Under the pieces are notes generated by a model that saw nothing but the letters and a program-made list of their open reading frames with translations, did no database searches and had not been told where the DNA came from. Both the position numbers and the translations under genes were made by a program. Shown here piece by piece: positions 7,391 through 15,007 of a DNA stretch of 35,560 nucleotides. The stretch covers positions 1 to 35,560 of the forward strand of contig JAGLJW010000013.1 of NCBI GenBank assembly GCA_023142215.1, in the 5' to 3' direction. Source of the DNA: Candidatus Parcubacteria bacterium (GTDB lineage Bacteria; Patescibacteriota; Patescibacteriia; Patescibacteriales; UBA12075). The first letter of the stretch is position 1, and every line of letters begins with the position of its first letter.

Positions 7391-9052
7391 CTATTTAGTT
7401 GCTAGTGCTTGTAATGCGAAAGCGGTTGGTAAAGATTTATTTGTAAAATATCGTGGTTTTGTTCCTTCTCGATAAAGTGCATCCATTGGCCATGATCCTG
7501 CTTTCTCTTGAATACTAAGTAAGACATTTTTTTCTTTTTGATTTTGTATTCCCAGTGTGTCCGCAATGACATTTCTCATAGCCAAGTCTAATGGATTGTT
7601 TGTTTTACCGATTCTGTTTTTAAGTTGTTCTTCTAAATTGGTTTTTAGTTTCTTTTTTATTTTAGGAAATTTCATAAGTCTACTGAGTGCATACAAAAAA
7701 CACTCTGGTGAATGGTAAAAACGTGATCCTTCAAGATATTTTCCAGATTTCAGCATTGTGGTTATCCATTCTTCTGTTGACTGTATGTCGTCTTCTCTAC
7801 CAAGAAGATATGCCAAATAAGCTACATTTGTAGCAACAACATGATCTAAGCGATTTTTTCTTTCTTGTGAAAGCCAAACCTGTATCTTTCCTTCTTTATC
7901 AATATATTCTAATATAGTATTTAATATTTTATTAGCTTGTTCAGAAGTTGTGCGTTCGTTTTCAAGAAGGACAGAATATCCCCATGAATTTGTATCGGAA
8001 TCAGGAGTAATCAATGATCTATCCTCAAAAAAACTTAATTGTCCTTGTTTGGATTGGGTTTCAATATGTTGCAAAATAGTATTTCTTAACTCATCATGTG
8101 AACTTCGTTTTGGTAAAATATCAGCGATTACAATAGAGGAAAATATTTCCTTAGGAGCCTGGTTTGTACTTAATTCAGAACGATTAGAAGCAATATAGGA
8201 GGGAAATACTCCTTGTTGGCTTTCTGATTTTAAATATTGCCATGCATTTTCTATAGCTTTTTCTTTTTCTGCTCTGTGTGATTCTGTTTCAGGATTTTTT
8301 GAAAAAGTTATTGTGGAAATAGGATATGTTACTATAATGTCATTTTTTGTTTCTTCGTATTGTATATATGTTTGGTTTTCTAGAATGGTTTTGATTTTTG
8401 ATAAATCGGGTTGATCTATACCTTTTGTTGCAAATCGGTCTTTCATGGAAATATGCATGTTAAATGATTGCTTGTCAGATACTTTGGCACCTGAATTTTG
8501 TATAAGTGACTTCAGTTCTTGAAGTGTGGGTACGTATGTTACATCATTTTTTCCTTCTAGGTTTGCAACTTCGGTCTCAATGCGATTTAATATATCTTTT
8601 TCTTCTACTGTTCTAGCGAAATAATCTTGCAAAATTGTTATTCCATTGGCATTGATAATGCGTGTGTATTCACATAAAATTAGTGGATAATCATCTTTGC
8701 TCACATTATTCAGACCACCTCTACAAAAAACTATATCAAATGAATCATCTGGTAAACCTATTTCGGTTGCGTCTGATAAGATACGTTCATTGTCCTGATA
8801 TGCACCTGACTCTAACATTTTTGGACTTTTGTCTTGGTAAACAATTTTGATTTTATCAAAAACTTCTTTAATCTTATGACCAATAATTCCCGTTCCAGCC
8901 ATAGAATCAAGGCAATGTAAATTTTCACCTTTTTGAGTGATTTGTTCTTGTACTTTGGTAATGATTTGTTGGAGTGATTTTGAATCACGAAATGCCTCAA
9001 AGGATTCAAGGTATTCTGGTTGTCTAATTGTAAATTGATCTCTTTCTTTCAT
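7391..9052 (-). CDS. SAM-dependent methyltransferase fused to an alpha-helical, toroid-like C-terminal domain
   Basis: A 553-residue minus-strand protein. Residues about 1-200 look like a class I methyltransferase: LDSMAGTGIIG is the SAM-binding glycine loop, and an acidic second strand (VYQDKSPKMLE) and FDIVFCRGGLNNV follow, with a post-motif like a methyltransferase-11 domain. From about 275 on, the sequence changes to helical repeats with features of terpene-cyclase/prenyltransferase-like alpha/alpha toroids: GVFPSYIASN, SWGYSVLLEN, NVAYLAYLLG, and a final GSWPMDALYREG followed by SLPTAFALQALA. Combined with a methyltransferase this suggests modification of a small lipid-like or natural-product substrate, but no substrate is evident. 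The gene stands alone, convergent with the RND pump and divergent from smc. No SD site precedes the ATG. Confidence 0.72.
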   Translation of the reverse strand: MKERDQFTIRQPEYLESFEAFRDSKSLQQIITKVQEQITQKGENLHCLDSMAGTGIIGHKIKEVFDKIKIVYQDKSPKMLESGAYQDNERILSDATEIGLPDDSFDIVFCRGGLNNVSKDDYPLILCEYTRIINANGITILQDYFARTVEEKDILNRIETEVANLEGKNDVTYVPTLQELKSLIQNSGAKVSDKQSFNMHISMKDRFATKGIDQPDLSKIKTILENQTYIQYEETKNDIIVTYPISTITFSKNPETESHRAEKEKAIENAWQYLKSESQQGVFPSYIASNRSELSTNQAPKEIFSSIVIADILPKRSSHDELRNTILQHIETQSKQGQLSFFEDRSLITPDSDTNSWGYSVLLENERTTSEQANKILNTILEYIDKEGKIQVWLSQERKNRLDHVVATNVAYLAYLLGREDDIQSTEEWITTMLKSGKYLEGSRFYHSPECFLYALSRLMKFPKIKKKLKTNLEEQLKNRIGKTNNPLDLAMRNVIADTLGIQNQKEKNVLLSIQEKAGSWPMDALYREGTKPRYFTNKSLPTAFALQALATK

Positions 9053-9286
9053 ATTGAGTAAGCAATTGTTTGTGTAAAATATTAAATCGTTGTTTTTATT
9101 TACAACAAACTATTTTTTAAGGTGTTAATTTCAACTTAATGTATTACGAGTTTAGCATATTTTATTAAATGCGACAAACTAATGCTACTTTTTTTATTTA
9201 ACTATTTATTGTATAATTAAAAATATAGAATTTTATAAATTATTTGCATTATTTTAGTTTTAAATTTTGCATTTTAATTTTTTATT

Positions 9287-11992
9287 ATGTATTTAAAAAA
9301 ACTTGAAATTCAAGGGTTTAAATCTTTTGCGAAAAAGAATATTTTGGTTTTTCCTGGAATAGTTGATAAAAAGGCAAACAGAAGAGGAATTACAGCTATT
9401 GTTGGTCCAAATGGTTCTGGAAAATCAAATATTTCTGATGCGGTTCGTTGGGTAATGGGAGAGCAGAGTATGAAAGCTTTGCGTGGAAAAAAGAGTGAAG
9501 ATATTATTTTTTCTGGATCAGTTAAAAAAGGCAGACTTTCAATGGCTGAAGTTTCTTTATATTTAGATAATTCAGACAAACAAGCTCCGATTGATTATAC
9601 TGATTTAGTTATTACTAGAAGAATTTATAGAAATGGCGACAGTGATTATTTAATTAACAATTCCAAAGTTCGCTTAGCTGATATTCATATGTTACTTGCT
9701 AAGGCTAATGTTGGTCAAAAAACTTATAGTGTAATCGGGCAAGGTACAGTTGATATGTTTTTAAATTCGTCATTAGCTGATAGAAAAGAATTTTTTGATG
9801 AAGCAACTGGAGTTAAACAATATCAAATTAAGCGAGATGAGTCTTTGAATAAATTAAAATCAAGTTACGAAAATTTAGCTCAGGCTCAAATGTTGATTGT
9901 TGAAATTGAACCAAGATTAAATAGTTTAACAAGACAAGTTAATAAACTTAGGAAAAGAGGTGGATTTGAAAAACAACTTGGAAATTTGCAATATGATTAT
10001 TATTCAAAAGTTTGGCATGAAAATAATAACCTTTTTAAAAATTATAATAATGAATATTTGAAATTAGAAAAGCAAAAACAGGAAAAAGAAAAACGCTTAG
10101 CTGGATTTAGAGTTGAGCTCAAAAAATTTGAAGTAGAAACAATGGAAGATGATAATTTTGCTTTTTGGCAAAAAAAACTTTCAGAAATGCAAAACAAAAA
10201 AGATGAGATTAGTAAAAAATTAGCAAGATTAAATGCTCAAATTGAAGTTAAACTTGAAACAAAAGGAAAATTTGATTTATCTTTTTTATTAAATAAGAAA
10301 GAAGAATTATCAAAGCAATTGCAGGCGGTGTTTGAAGAAATTGAGAGTATTAAAAAAAATATAAAAGCAAATGTTGAAAAAGAAGTAAATTTAAATAAAG
10401 AAAAATTAAATTTGGAAGAAGAAATTAATAGGGTAAAAATTAAATTAGATCAAATTAATGCAACCATTAATGCCAGAGCTAATTCTTATGACGATGTATC
10501 AAAGAATATTAATATTTTTTTAGAAGAACTACTTGAGCATGTCAATAAAATAAAAGTTGAAGAGGATGTAATAAAAATTAAAGATGTAATTTTGAAAATT
10601 GAAAAAAGACTTCATAAGGCTTTAAAGATTTCTACGAAAGAAGAGCAATATGTAGCAATGGAACAAAATAAAGAGTGGGATGGGATAAATAAAATTTTGA
10701 ATTCACTTGTTTTGAGCAAGGAAGATTTAATTAAAAAAAATAATGAAAATTATTTAAAGATTTCAACCAAAAAAGAAACGGTTAGATTATTAAATGAGAA
10801 ACAAACAAATTTAGAAAAAGAATTAAATCAAATTGAGAAGAAAATAAAACAAGGTTCAGTTGGATTTGATTTTGAAGGATTAAGGAATGAGAAAGAAGAA
10901 CTTGAAAAGGAAATGCAAAAAATCAATAGAGAAATTTTTGAAATAAAAGAGAATATAAATGATTTAAATATTGAGGAAAAACAAAAGAAAGAAAAACTTT
11001 TTAGTGTTCAGCGTGAATACGAAGCAATGCAATTAGAAATTAATGTTGTGACTAGCGAATTAAGTAATTTGAAAGTTGATGCTACTAGATATGAAATTAA
11101 ATTAGAAGATTTGGAAGTAGAGATTAGAGAGGAATATGGAGAATTGACTTTGGTGCGAAATAATAAAGATGTAAAGATTGAAAATGAAGCAGAAGTGAAA
11201 ACTGAAATTGTTAAAATTAAGAGACAACTTGAATTAATTGGTGGAATTGATCCTGAAATTGAAGCTGAATATAAAGAAACAAAAGAACGTTATGATTTTT
11301 TATCTGGACAAGTTGATGATTTAACTAAAGCCGTTGCTTCTTTAGAAAAAATAATTAAAAAACTTGATATAGTTATTAAAGAAAAATTTGATAAAGAATT
11401 TAAAATTATTTCAAAGAATTTTGAAAAGTATTTTAAAATTGTGTTTAATGGCGGTTCGGCTAAAATTGAAAAAGTAGTTGAAGACTTAGAAGATAAAACA
11501 GAAAGCAATCAACAGATTATAAAAGATGGAGAAAATGCCGAGGTGAAAGAAAAAGAAGTTAAACAAGAACAGGTTTTACCTCCAGGGGTTGTAGATCCAA
11601 AGAAAATTAAATTTTTGAAAAAACATAATGCAACTGGTTTAGCTGGAGTTGAAATTCAAGCTCATCCACCAGGAAAAAAGATTGCTGCTATTTCAATGCT
11701 TTCGGGCGGCGAACGTGCTCTAACAGCAATTGCTTTAATTTGTGCAATTATCAGTGCTAATCCAGCTCCATTTGTTTTTTTAGATGAGGTTGATGCAGCA
11801 CTTGATGAAGCAAACTCAGAACGTTTAGCTAATATTTTTGAAAGTTTGGCTACTAAAACTCAATTTATAGTTATCACACATAATAGAGCGTCAATGAAAA
11901 AATCCAATGTTTTATATGGTGTCACAATGGGAGATGATGGAGTAAGTAAAATTTTCTCTGTGAAATTGGATGAAGTAGGCGCTGCAAGATAA
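9287..11992 (+). CDS. smc: Chromosome segregation ATPase SMC, short form lacking a recognisable hinge
   Basis: A 901-residue SMC-type ATPase. Walker A GPNGSGKS is at residues 40-47, followed by RWVMGEQSMKALRG. The C-terminal head has the ABC signature LSGGERALTAIA (about 805-816) and Walker B FVFLDEVDAALDEAN (about 830-844). SMC dimers organise and segregate the chromosome with ScpA/ScpB, which are not in this window. The region between the heads is almost entirely charged coiled coil. In place of the usual hinge of about 150 residues I see only a short segment near residues 390-450 (NINIFLEELLEHVNKIK). A lysine/glutamate-rich insert lies just before the signature region. A TATAAT at 9212-9217 may be the -10 element, but no good -35 is seen. 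Bacterial SMC is usually about 1,190 residues, so this one is about a quarter shorter. Confidence 0.9.
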   Translation: MYLKKLEIQGFKSFAKKNILVFPGIVDKKANRRGITAIVGPNGSGKSNISDAVRWVMGEQSMKALRGKKSEDIIFSGSVKKGRLSMAEVSLYLDNSDKQAPIDYTDLVITRRIYRNGDSDYLINNSKVRLADIHMLLAKANVGQKTYSVIGQGTVDMFLNSSLADRKEFFDEATGVKQYQIKRDESLNKLKSSYENLAQAQMLIVEIEPRLNSLTRQVNKLRKRGGFEKQLGNLQYDYYSKVWHENNNLFKNYNNEYLKLEKQKQEKEKRLAGFRVELKKFEVETMEDDNFAFWQKKLSEMQNKKDEISKKLARLNAQIEVKLETKGKFDLSFLLNKKEELSKQLQAVFEEIESIKKNIKANVEKEVNLNKEKLNLEEEINRVKIKLDQINATINARANSYDDVSKNINIFLEELLEHVNKIKVEEDVIKIKDVILKIEKRLHKALKISTKEEQYVAMEQNKEWDGINKILNSLVLSKEDLIKKNNENYLKISTKKETVRLLNEKQTNLEKELNQIEKKIKQGSVGFDFEGLRNEKEELEKEMQKINREIFEIKENINDLNIEEKQKKEKLFSVQREYEAMQLEINVVTSELSNLKVDATRYEIKLEDLEVEIREEYGELTLVRNNKDVKIENEAEVKTEIVKIKRQLELIGGIDPEIEAEYKETKERYDFLSGQVDDLTKAVASLEKIIKKLDIVIKEKFDKEFKIISKNFEKYFKIVFNGGSAKIEKVVEDLEDKTESNQQIIKDGENAEVKEKEVKQEQVLPPGVVDPKKIKFLKKHNATGLAGVEIQAHPPGKKIAAISMLSGGERALTAIALICAIISANPAPFVFLDEVDAALDEANSERLANIFESLATKTQFIVITHNRASMKKSNVLYGVTMGDDGVSKIFSVKLDEVGAAR

Positions 11993-12014
11993 ATTAAAAA
12001 AAATAATATTATTT

Positions 12015-12770
12015 ATGGAAAATTTTGGTGTTAAAATAGAAGCTAATCAAATAAGTCAAACGGAGAAAGATAATTTACTTGAAAAATTAGAAAATTCTTT
12101 TTTTGATTTAGATATTTACGGTGAAAAGAAACAAGAATTCAATATTAATGATATGAAGATTAATTTTGAATTTTCTGAATGTGAGTTTAATTATGTGATG
12201 GATAAATTTCGAGCAGTTCCAAGTACTCATTATAAAGATGAATATGCAGAAGAATGGAAAGAACTTAAAAATTTAAAAATTAAAACAGAAACAGGAACTA
12301 TTTCGTTTTTAGAATGGTTACCAGATGATTGGAAAATTATTGTAGATTCTGAAATTCCAAAACGTGACAGAAATGGTGATACAGATTTTAATGAAAAAAT
12401 AATTTCTTTAGGTGCTGTTGATCTTTCGTCGTTACAAGGAATTATTACTTTGGCTCATGAAATTGGCCATGTTGCTTCAACAATCAATACTAGTGAAAGT
12501 GAAATGAAAAAATATTTTAGGAACATTGAAGAATTTACTAGCGGAAGGGTATATAAATTTCCCATTAACAAAGAAGCTGCTGAAGATGTTATTTCTAAAG
12601 AAAGAGATGCTTGGGCAGTTGCCTTCAAAATATTAAAGCCGTTGATTAAATCAGGTATTCTATCAAAAAATAATCTTGTTGATTATGTACATAAAACGTC
12701 TAAAGAGTCTTTGTCTAGTTATTCTGATCATTTCAAGTGGTACATTGATAACGAATTATTAAAAGATTAA
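12015..12770 (+). CDS. Putative zinc metallopeptidase (HExxH) of unknown family
   Basis: A 251-residue protein that I do not recognise by family. Residues 148-152 (in LAHEIGHVAS) form the gluzincin-type HExxH motif, giving two zinc ligands and the catalytic glutamate. Glu196 in SKERDAWAVAFK is a plausible third ligand, as in families where an ExxAW/ExxA helix follows HExxH. No signal peptide or membrane helix is visible, so it is probably cytoplasmic. The N-terminal 140 residues are acidic with alternating strand and helix and no known motif. It starts 22 bases after the smc stop, so it may be read through from smc; no terminator is seen between them. A role as a peptidase acting near SMC is only suggested by position. 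Confidence 0.6.
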   Translation: MENFGVKIEANQISQTEKDNLLEKLENSFFDLDIYGEKKQEFNINDMKINFEFSECEFNYVMDKFRAVPSTHYKDEYAEEWKELKNLKIKTETGTISFLEWLPDDWKIIVDSEIPKRDRNGDTDFNEKIISLGAVDLSSLQGIITLAHEIGHVASTINTSESEMKKYFRNIEEFTSGRVYKFPINKEAAEDVISKERDAWAVAFKILKPLIKSGILSKNNLVDYVHKTSKESLSSYSDHFKWYIDNELLKD

Positions 12771-12820
12771 TTTTTTGTTAAGTTTTTTAGTTTTTGTACA
12801 AAATTGGTCTTAAATTCTAT

Positions 12821-12860
12821 GAAAATAAAAAACTGTAACTACAATTAAGCAGTTACAGTT
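12821..12860 (-). terminator. Rho-independent terminator of the small minus-strand gene
   Basis: A perfect 10-bp inverted repeat, AACTGTAACT at 12831-12840 and AGTTACAGTT at 12851-12860, with a 10-base loop. Read on the minus strand the stem is followed directly by six T. It lies 26 bases beyond the stop of the 12887-13081 gene. Confidence 0.8.
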
Positions 12861-12886
12861 GGAAAAATTCATTTTGGATTATTTTT

Positions 12887-13081
12887 TTATCCGAATATAA
12901 ATTTTGTAAGTTTTGGTGATTTCTTGAAAATATTATCAATAAACACTTTGGCGATAACTTCACCGACGCTTTGAAGATACATGAATGGTTTCCCCTTTTG
13001 GTTTATTATGAATACGTTAATAGACAAAAGAAGAACTATCCCCAAGCCAAGAAAAAAATATCTTGTAATCATTGTTTCCAT
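12887..13081 (-). CDS. Small single-pass membrane protein, unknown function
   Basis: A 64-residue protein starting METMITRYFFLGLGIVLLL. An N-terminal membrane helix (about residues 6-24) is followed by a short polar tail containing EVIAKVFIDNIFKKSPKL. The start at 13081 is fixed by AAAGGAG at 13094-13088 with a 6-base spacer, one of only two clear SD sites in the window. A start further upstream at 13120 is not needed. The gene has its own promoter (13134-13162) and terminator (12821-12860), so it is a self-contained transcription unit lying antisense to its neighbours. A small membrane regulator, a toxin-like peptide or a signalling peptide are all possible; the sequence does not decide. Confidence 0.6.
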   Translation of the reverse strand: METMITRYFFLGLGIVLLLSINVFIINQKGKPFMYLQSVGEVIAKVFIDNIFKKSPKLTKFIFG

Positions 13082-13133
13082 TTGAATCTCCTTTATTTTT
13101 TTGATATTTTGAATGACCAACCTAATTAACAGA

Positions 13134-13162
13134 AGCTTAGCATATTAATCTATTTTTGTCAA
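13134..13162 (-). promoter_or_regulatory. Promoter of the small membrane protein gene
   Basis: On the minus strand TTGACA (13162-13157) is followed after 17 bases by TAAGCT (13139-13134) with a TGn extension just before it. The transcript would have a leader of about 45 bases containing AAAGGAG. Confidence 0.55.
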
Positions 13163-13196
13163 ATTTTGGAATAGTAATTGCTCACTGATTATATAC

Positions 13197-13303
13197 TGTC
13201 ACTGTGGCTTTGCTATCTGGCGAATGAGTGGCAATCTTACAAACCAAGGAACAACAGTCTAGCCGAGGAGATTGCCACGTCGCTCCGACTCCTCGCAATG
13301 ACA
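13197..13303. repeat. REP-like inverted repeat, family with TGTCATTGCGAGGAG arm
   Basis: An imperfect inverted pair. The right arm, read on the minus strand, begins TGTCATTGCGAGGAGTCGG and ends with GTGGCAATCTC. The left arm (13197-13238) is a diverged copy running from TGTCA to GTGGCAATCTT. The GC content is well above the surroundings. Similar GTCATTGCGAGGAG elements are widespread in unrelated bacterial genomes. The 13121-13694 gap also holds the small-gene promoter, a possible small RNA (13388-13502) and the fic control region. Confidence 0.7.
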
Positions 13304-13387
13304 GTAAAGTTAGCTAATTTTGTAGCCTCAGTAAGTAATTACCTGGGATATTATAGCAATTAGTGTTCAATAAAAAACTCACAAAAA

Positions 13388-13502
13388 TAGAAAAAACCTT
13401 TAAGCTTAGGTATAATTGGGATGCGAATCTAGTGAAACATTATCAATAATCTTGAGATGTTGCAAGCTTCGCAGATAATTATTTCTGTGGAGTCTTTTTT
13501 TT
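13388..13502 (+). ncRNA. Possible small structured RNA
   Basis: A TATAAT at 13411-13416 has a weak TAGAAA 17 bases upstream (13388-13393). Downstream, nested complementary segments TGCGAA/TTCGCA (13422-13427 with 13468-13473) and AACAT/ATGTT (13436-13440 with 13457-13461) could fold. A small CAGA/TCTG stem and eight T (13495-13502) could end the transcript at about 80 nt. There is no coding potential. No known RNA family is recognised, and AT-rich DNA gives such patterns by chance. Confidence 0.25.
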
Positions 13503-13547
13503 AAATTAAATTACTAAAAAAATATGTGTTGAAAATAGTAATTTTAA

Positions 13548-13667
13548 CGTGAATTTGTGTGAAATTTATACAATATTCACGGTATATTGACAAAAAAACG
13601 TGAATATAGGCAATATTTTAGTATAATTCACGTTTATGGTTGACAAAACCGTGAACGGTGCTATAAT
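13548..13667 (+). promoter_or_regulatory. fic promoter with phased CGTGAA/TTCACG operator array
   Basis: A near-consensus promoter with TTGACA at 13640-13645, a 16-base spacer and TATAAT at 13662-13667. Five half-sites alternate in orientation: CGTGAA at 13548, TTCACG at 13576, CGTGAA at 13599, TTCACG at 13627 and CGTGAA at 13650. The spacing is 28, 23, 28, 23, so each orientation recurs every 51 bp, and the flanking sequence is a diverged 51-bp tandem repeat. The last half-site lies between -35 and -10, so a protein bound there should block RNA polymerase. Confidence 0.65.
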
Positions 13668-13694
13668 ATAAGTATTAATTATAAAATAATTATT

Positions 13695-14573
13695 ATGGCA
13701 AAACAAATAGGTATATATAAAAAAATAGATTTTCTTCGTGAAAGATATTATAAAGTGGTTATAGGCAAAGAAGCTCTTATGAAAATAATTTCTGAAACTG
13801 AGGTTGCGGAACAAGTATACAATTCTAACGCTATTGAAAATAGCACATTAACACTTGAAGAAACAGAAAAAATTCTTTTGCAGATTGATTTAGAACGATA
13901 TATTAGTGAACGAGAATTATTTGAAGCTAAAAATTTAGCTCGTGTTGTGGAATATACAAATAAGCGTGCTAAGGATCAAGAATTAACATCTGATGTTGTT
14001 TTGTTGTTACATAAAATGTTAATTTCAAATATTAGAGATGATATTGCGGGAAGGTTCAGAAATAATAATGAGTTTGTGCGAGTAGGAAACCATATAGCTC
14101 CAGCGCCACAAGAAGTTGCGTTATTAATTGAAAAAATGTTTACAGAATATAAATCCAAGAGTTCTGAAAGTATCATAAAAAGGATTGCAAAACTACATCT
14201 TAATTTTGAGTATATACATCCGTTTGTGGATGGTAATGGTCGTATTGGTAGAGTGCTTAATAATTATTTATTAATTAGAGAAGGTTTTGTGCCGATAAAC
14301 ATTAGGGTTATTGATCGCGTAGAATATTATGAAGCATTTCGTGAGTTTGATATAAAGGGCAAGACTGTTATTATGGAGGAGATTGTAGGTAAGGCTTTAA
14401 CCAATAGTTATCACAAAAGATTAGCGTATTTAGAAAGTAAAAAAATTATAACTCTTTCTGAATATGCGAAAAATAGTAAATCTTCTTTCTCAAATTTATT
14501 AAATAAAGCGAAAAGGCAAACCATTCCTGCTTTTCGTGAAAAAGGAGTTTGGAAGATTGGTGTTGAGGTTTAA
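13695..14573 (+). CDS. Fic-domain protein (AMP-transferase family) with N-terminal inhibitory motif
   Basis: A 292-residue Fic protein. The catalytic motif HPFVDGNGRIGR is at residues 175-186, with the invariant His175, the acidic metal ligand Asp179 and Arg186. Near the N-terminus SNAIEN (44-49) matches the (S/T)xxxE(G/N) inhibitory helix, whose glutamate blocks ATP binding; this makes it a class II self-inhibited Fic enzyme. The last about 40 residues (LSEYAKNSKSSFSNLL) look like a small helical, possibly DNA-binding, domain seen in related Fic proteins. Fic enzymes usually attach AMP to a Ser/Thr/Tyr of a target protein. It has its own promoter with a repeated operator and its own terminator, and is flanked by repeats, so it is probably an accessory gene. 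No antitoxin partner is adjacent. Confidence 0.92.
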   Translation: MAKQIGIYKKIDFLRERYYKVVIGKEALMKIISETEVAEQVYNSNAIENSTLTLEETEKILLQIDLERYISERELFEAKNLARVVEYTNKRAKDQELTSDVVLLLHKMLISNIRDDIAGRFRNNNEFVRVGNHIAPAPQEVALLIEKMFTEYKSKSSESIIKRIAKLHLNFEYIHPFVDGNGRIGRVLNNYLLIREGFVPINIRVIDRVEYYEAFREFDIKGKTVIMEEIVGKALTNSYHKRLAYLESKKIITLSEYAKNSKSSFSNLLNKAKRQTIPAFREKGVWKIGVEV

Positions 14574-14621
14574 ATATTGATACAATACAATTAATATATA
14601 GATGAATTTTATTTTAAGTTT

Positions 14622-14676
14622 ATATAAACAAATAACAAAAATAAAAGTTTATTATTTGTTTATATGAATTTTTTGC
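14622..14676 (+). terminator. Terminator after fic
   Basis: A perfect 14-bp inverted repeat, ATATAAACAAATAA (14622-14635) and TTATTTGTTTATAT (14652-14665), with a 16-base loop. It is followed by GAA and six T. It separates fic from the ribosomal-protein promoter. Confidence 0.7.
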
Positions 14677-14711
14677 TAATTATAGTGAAATTTTGAAAAT
14701 GGTGTAAAGTG

Positions 14712-14740
14712 TTGACAAAGGAGCTGTATTAGTATAAACT
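14712..14740 (+). promoter_or_regulatory. Probable promoter of the ribosomal-protein operon
   Basis: A consensus -35 TTGACA at 14712-14717. The -10 may be TATAAA (14733-14738, 15-bp spacer) or TAAACT (14735-14740, 17-bp spacer). It is the only strong promoter between the fic terminator and rplC. Confidence 0.5.
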
Positions 14741-14744
14741 TGTT

Positions 14745-15007
14745 GTAGTGATAGTTCACTAAATAAATAAGCTTTATTAAAAGGTTGTTTTAAAAACTCT
14801 TTTAATAGATTGTATCTAAATAAAAGAAAGTATTTTAACGGCTTTAGTAAAGAAGAAAGGATTTTAAATTTCAACAGAACTAAAAAGTATTGATATGTTT
14901 TTAAAACATGTTTATTTGCTGGGTTTTGTTACTCCAGTTTTTTTGTATTAAAATCCAAATTATTGACCGCTGAAAAGTTAAATAACTTATTTAAGTCATT
15001 AGAAAAT
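14745..15007 (+). promoter_or_regulatory. Structured leader of the ribosomal-protein operon with a possible attenuator
   Basis: About 260 bases between the promoter and rplC hold no credible gene. They contain a 9-bp hairpin TATTAAAAG/CTTTTAATA (14775-14783 and 14799-14807), a palindrome ATGTTTTTAAAACAT near 14895, and a short hairpin CTGG/CCAG (14919-14937) followed by seven T (14938-14944). The last resembles an intrinsic terminator about 65 bases before rplC. In E. coli the S10 operon is controlled by L4 through leader attenuation; whether this leader does the same is inference. Confidence 0.4.

Noticed and set aside
9053..9286. Bidirectional promoter between the methyltransferase gene and smc
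   Set aside because: A TATAAT at 9212 is present for smc but no matching -35; in such AT-rich DNA this is weak, so it is mentioned only in the smc entry.
13178..13363. Short open frame of 61 codons on the plus strand
   Set aside because: It lies on the REP-like inverted repeat; its codons follow the repeat sequence and it has no SD site or promoter.
14963..15007. Upstream in-frame TTG start for L3
   Set aside because: uL3 family proteins begin at MKFILGKKIEMTQ; the extension would be leader sequence.
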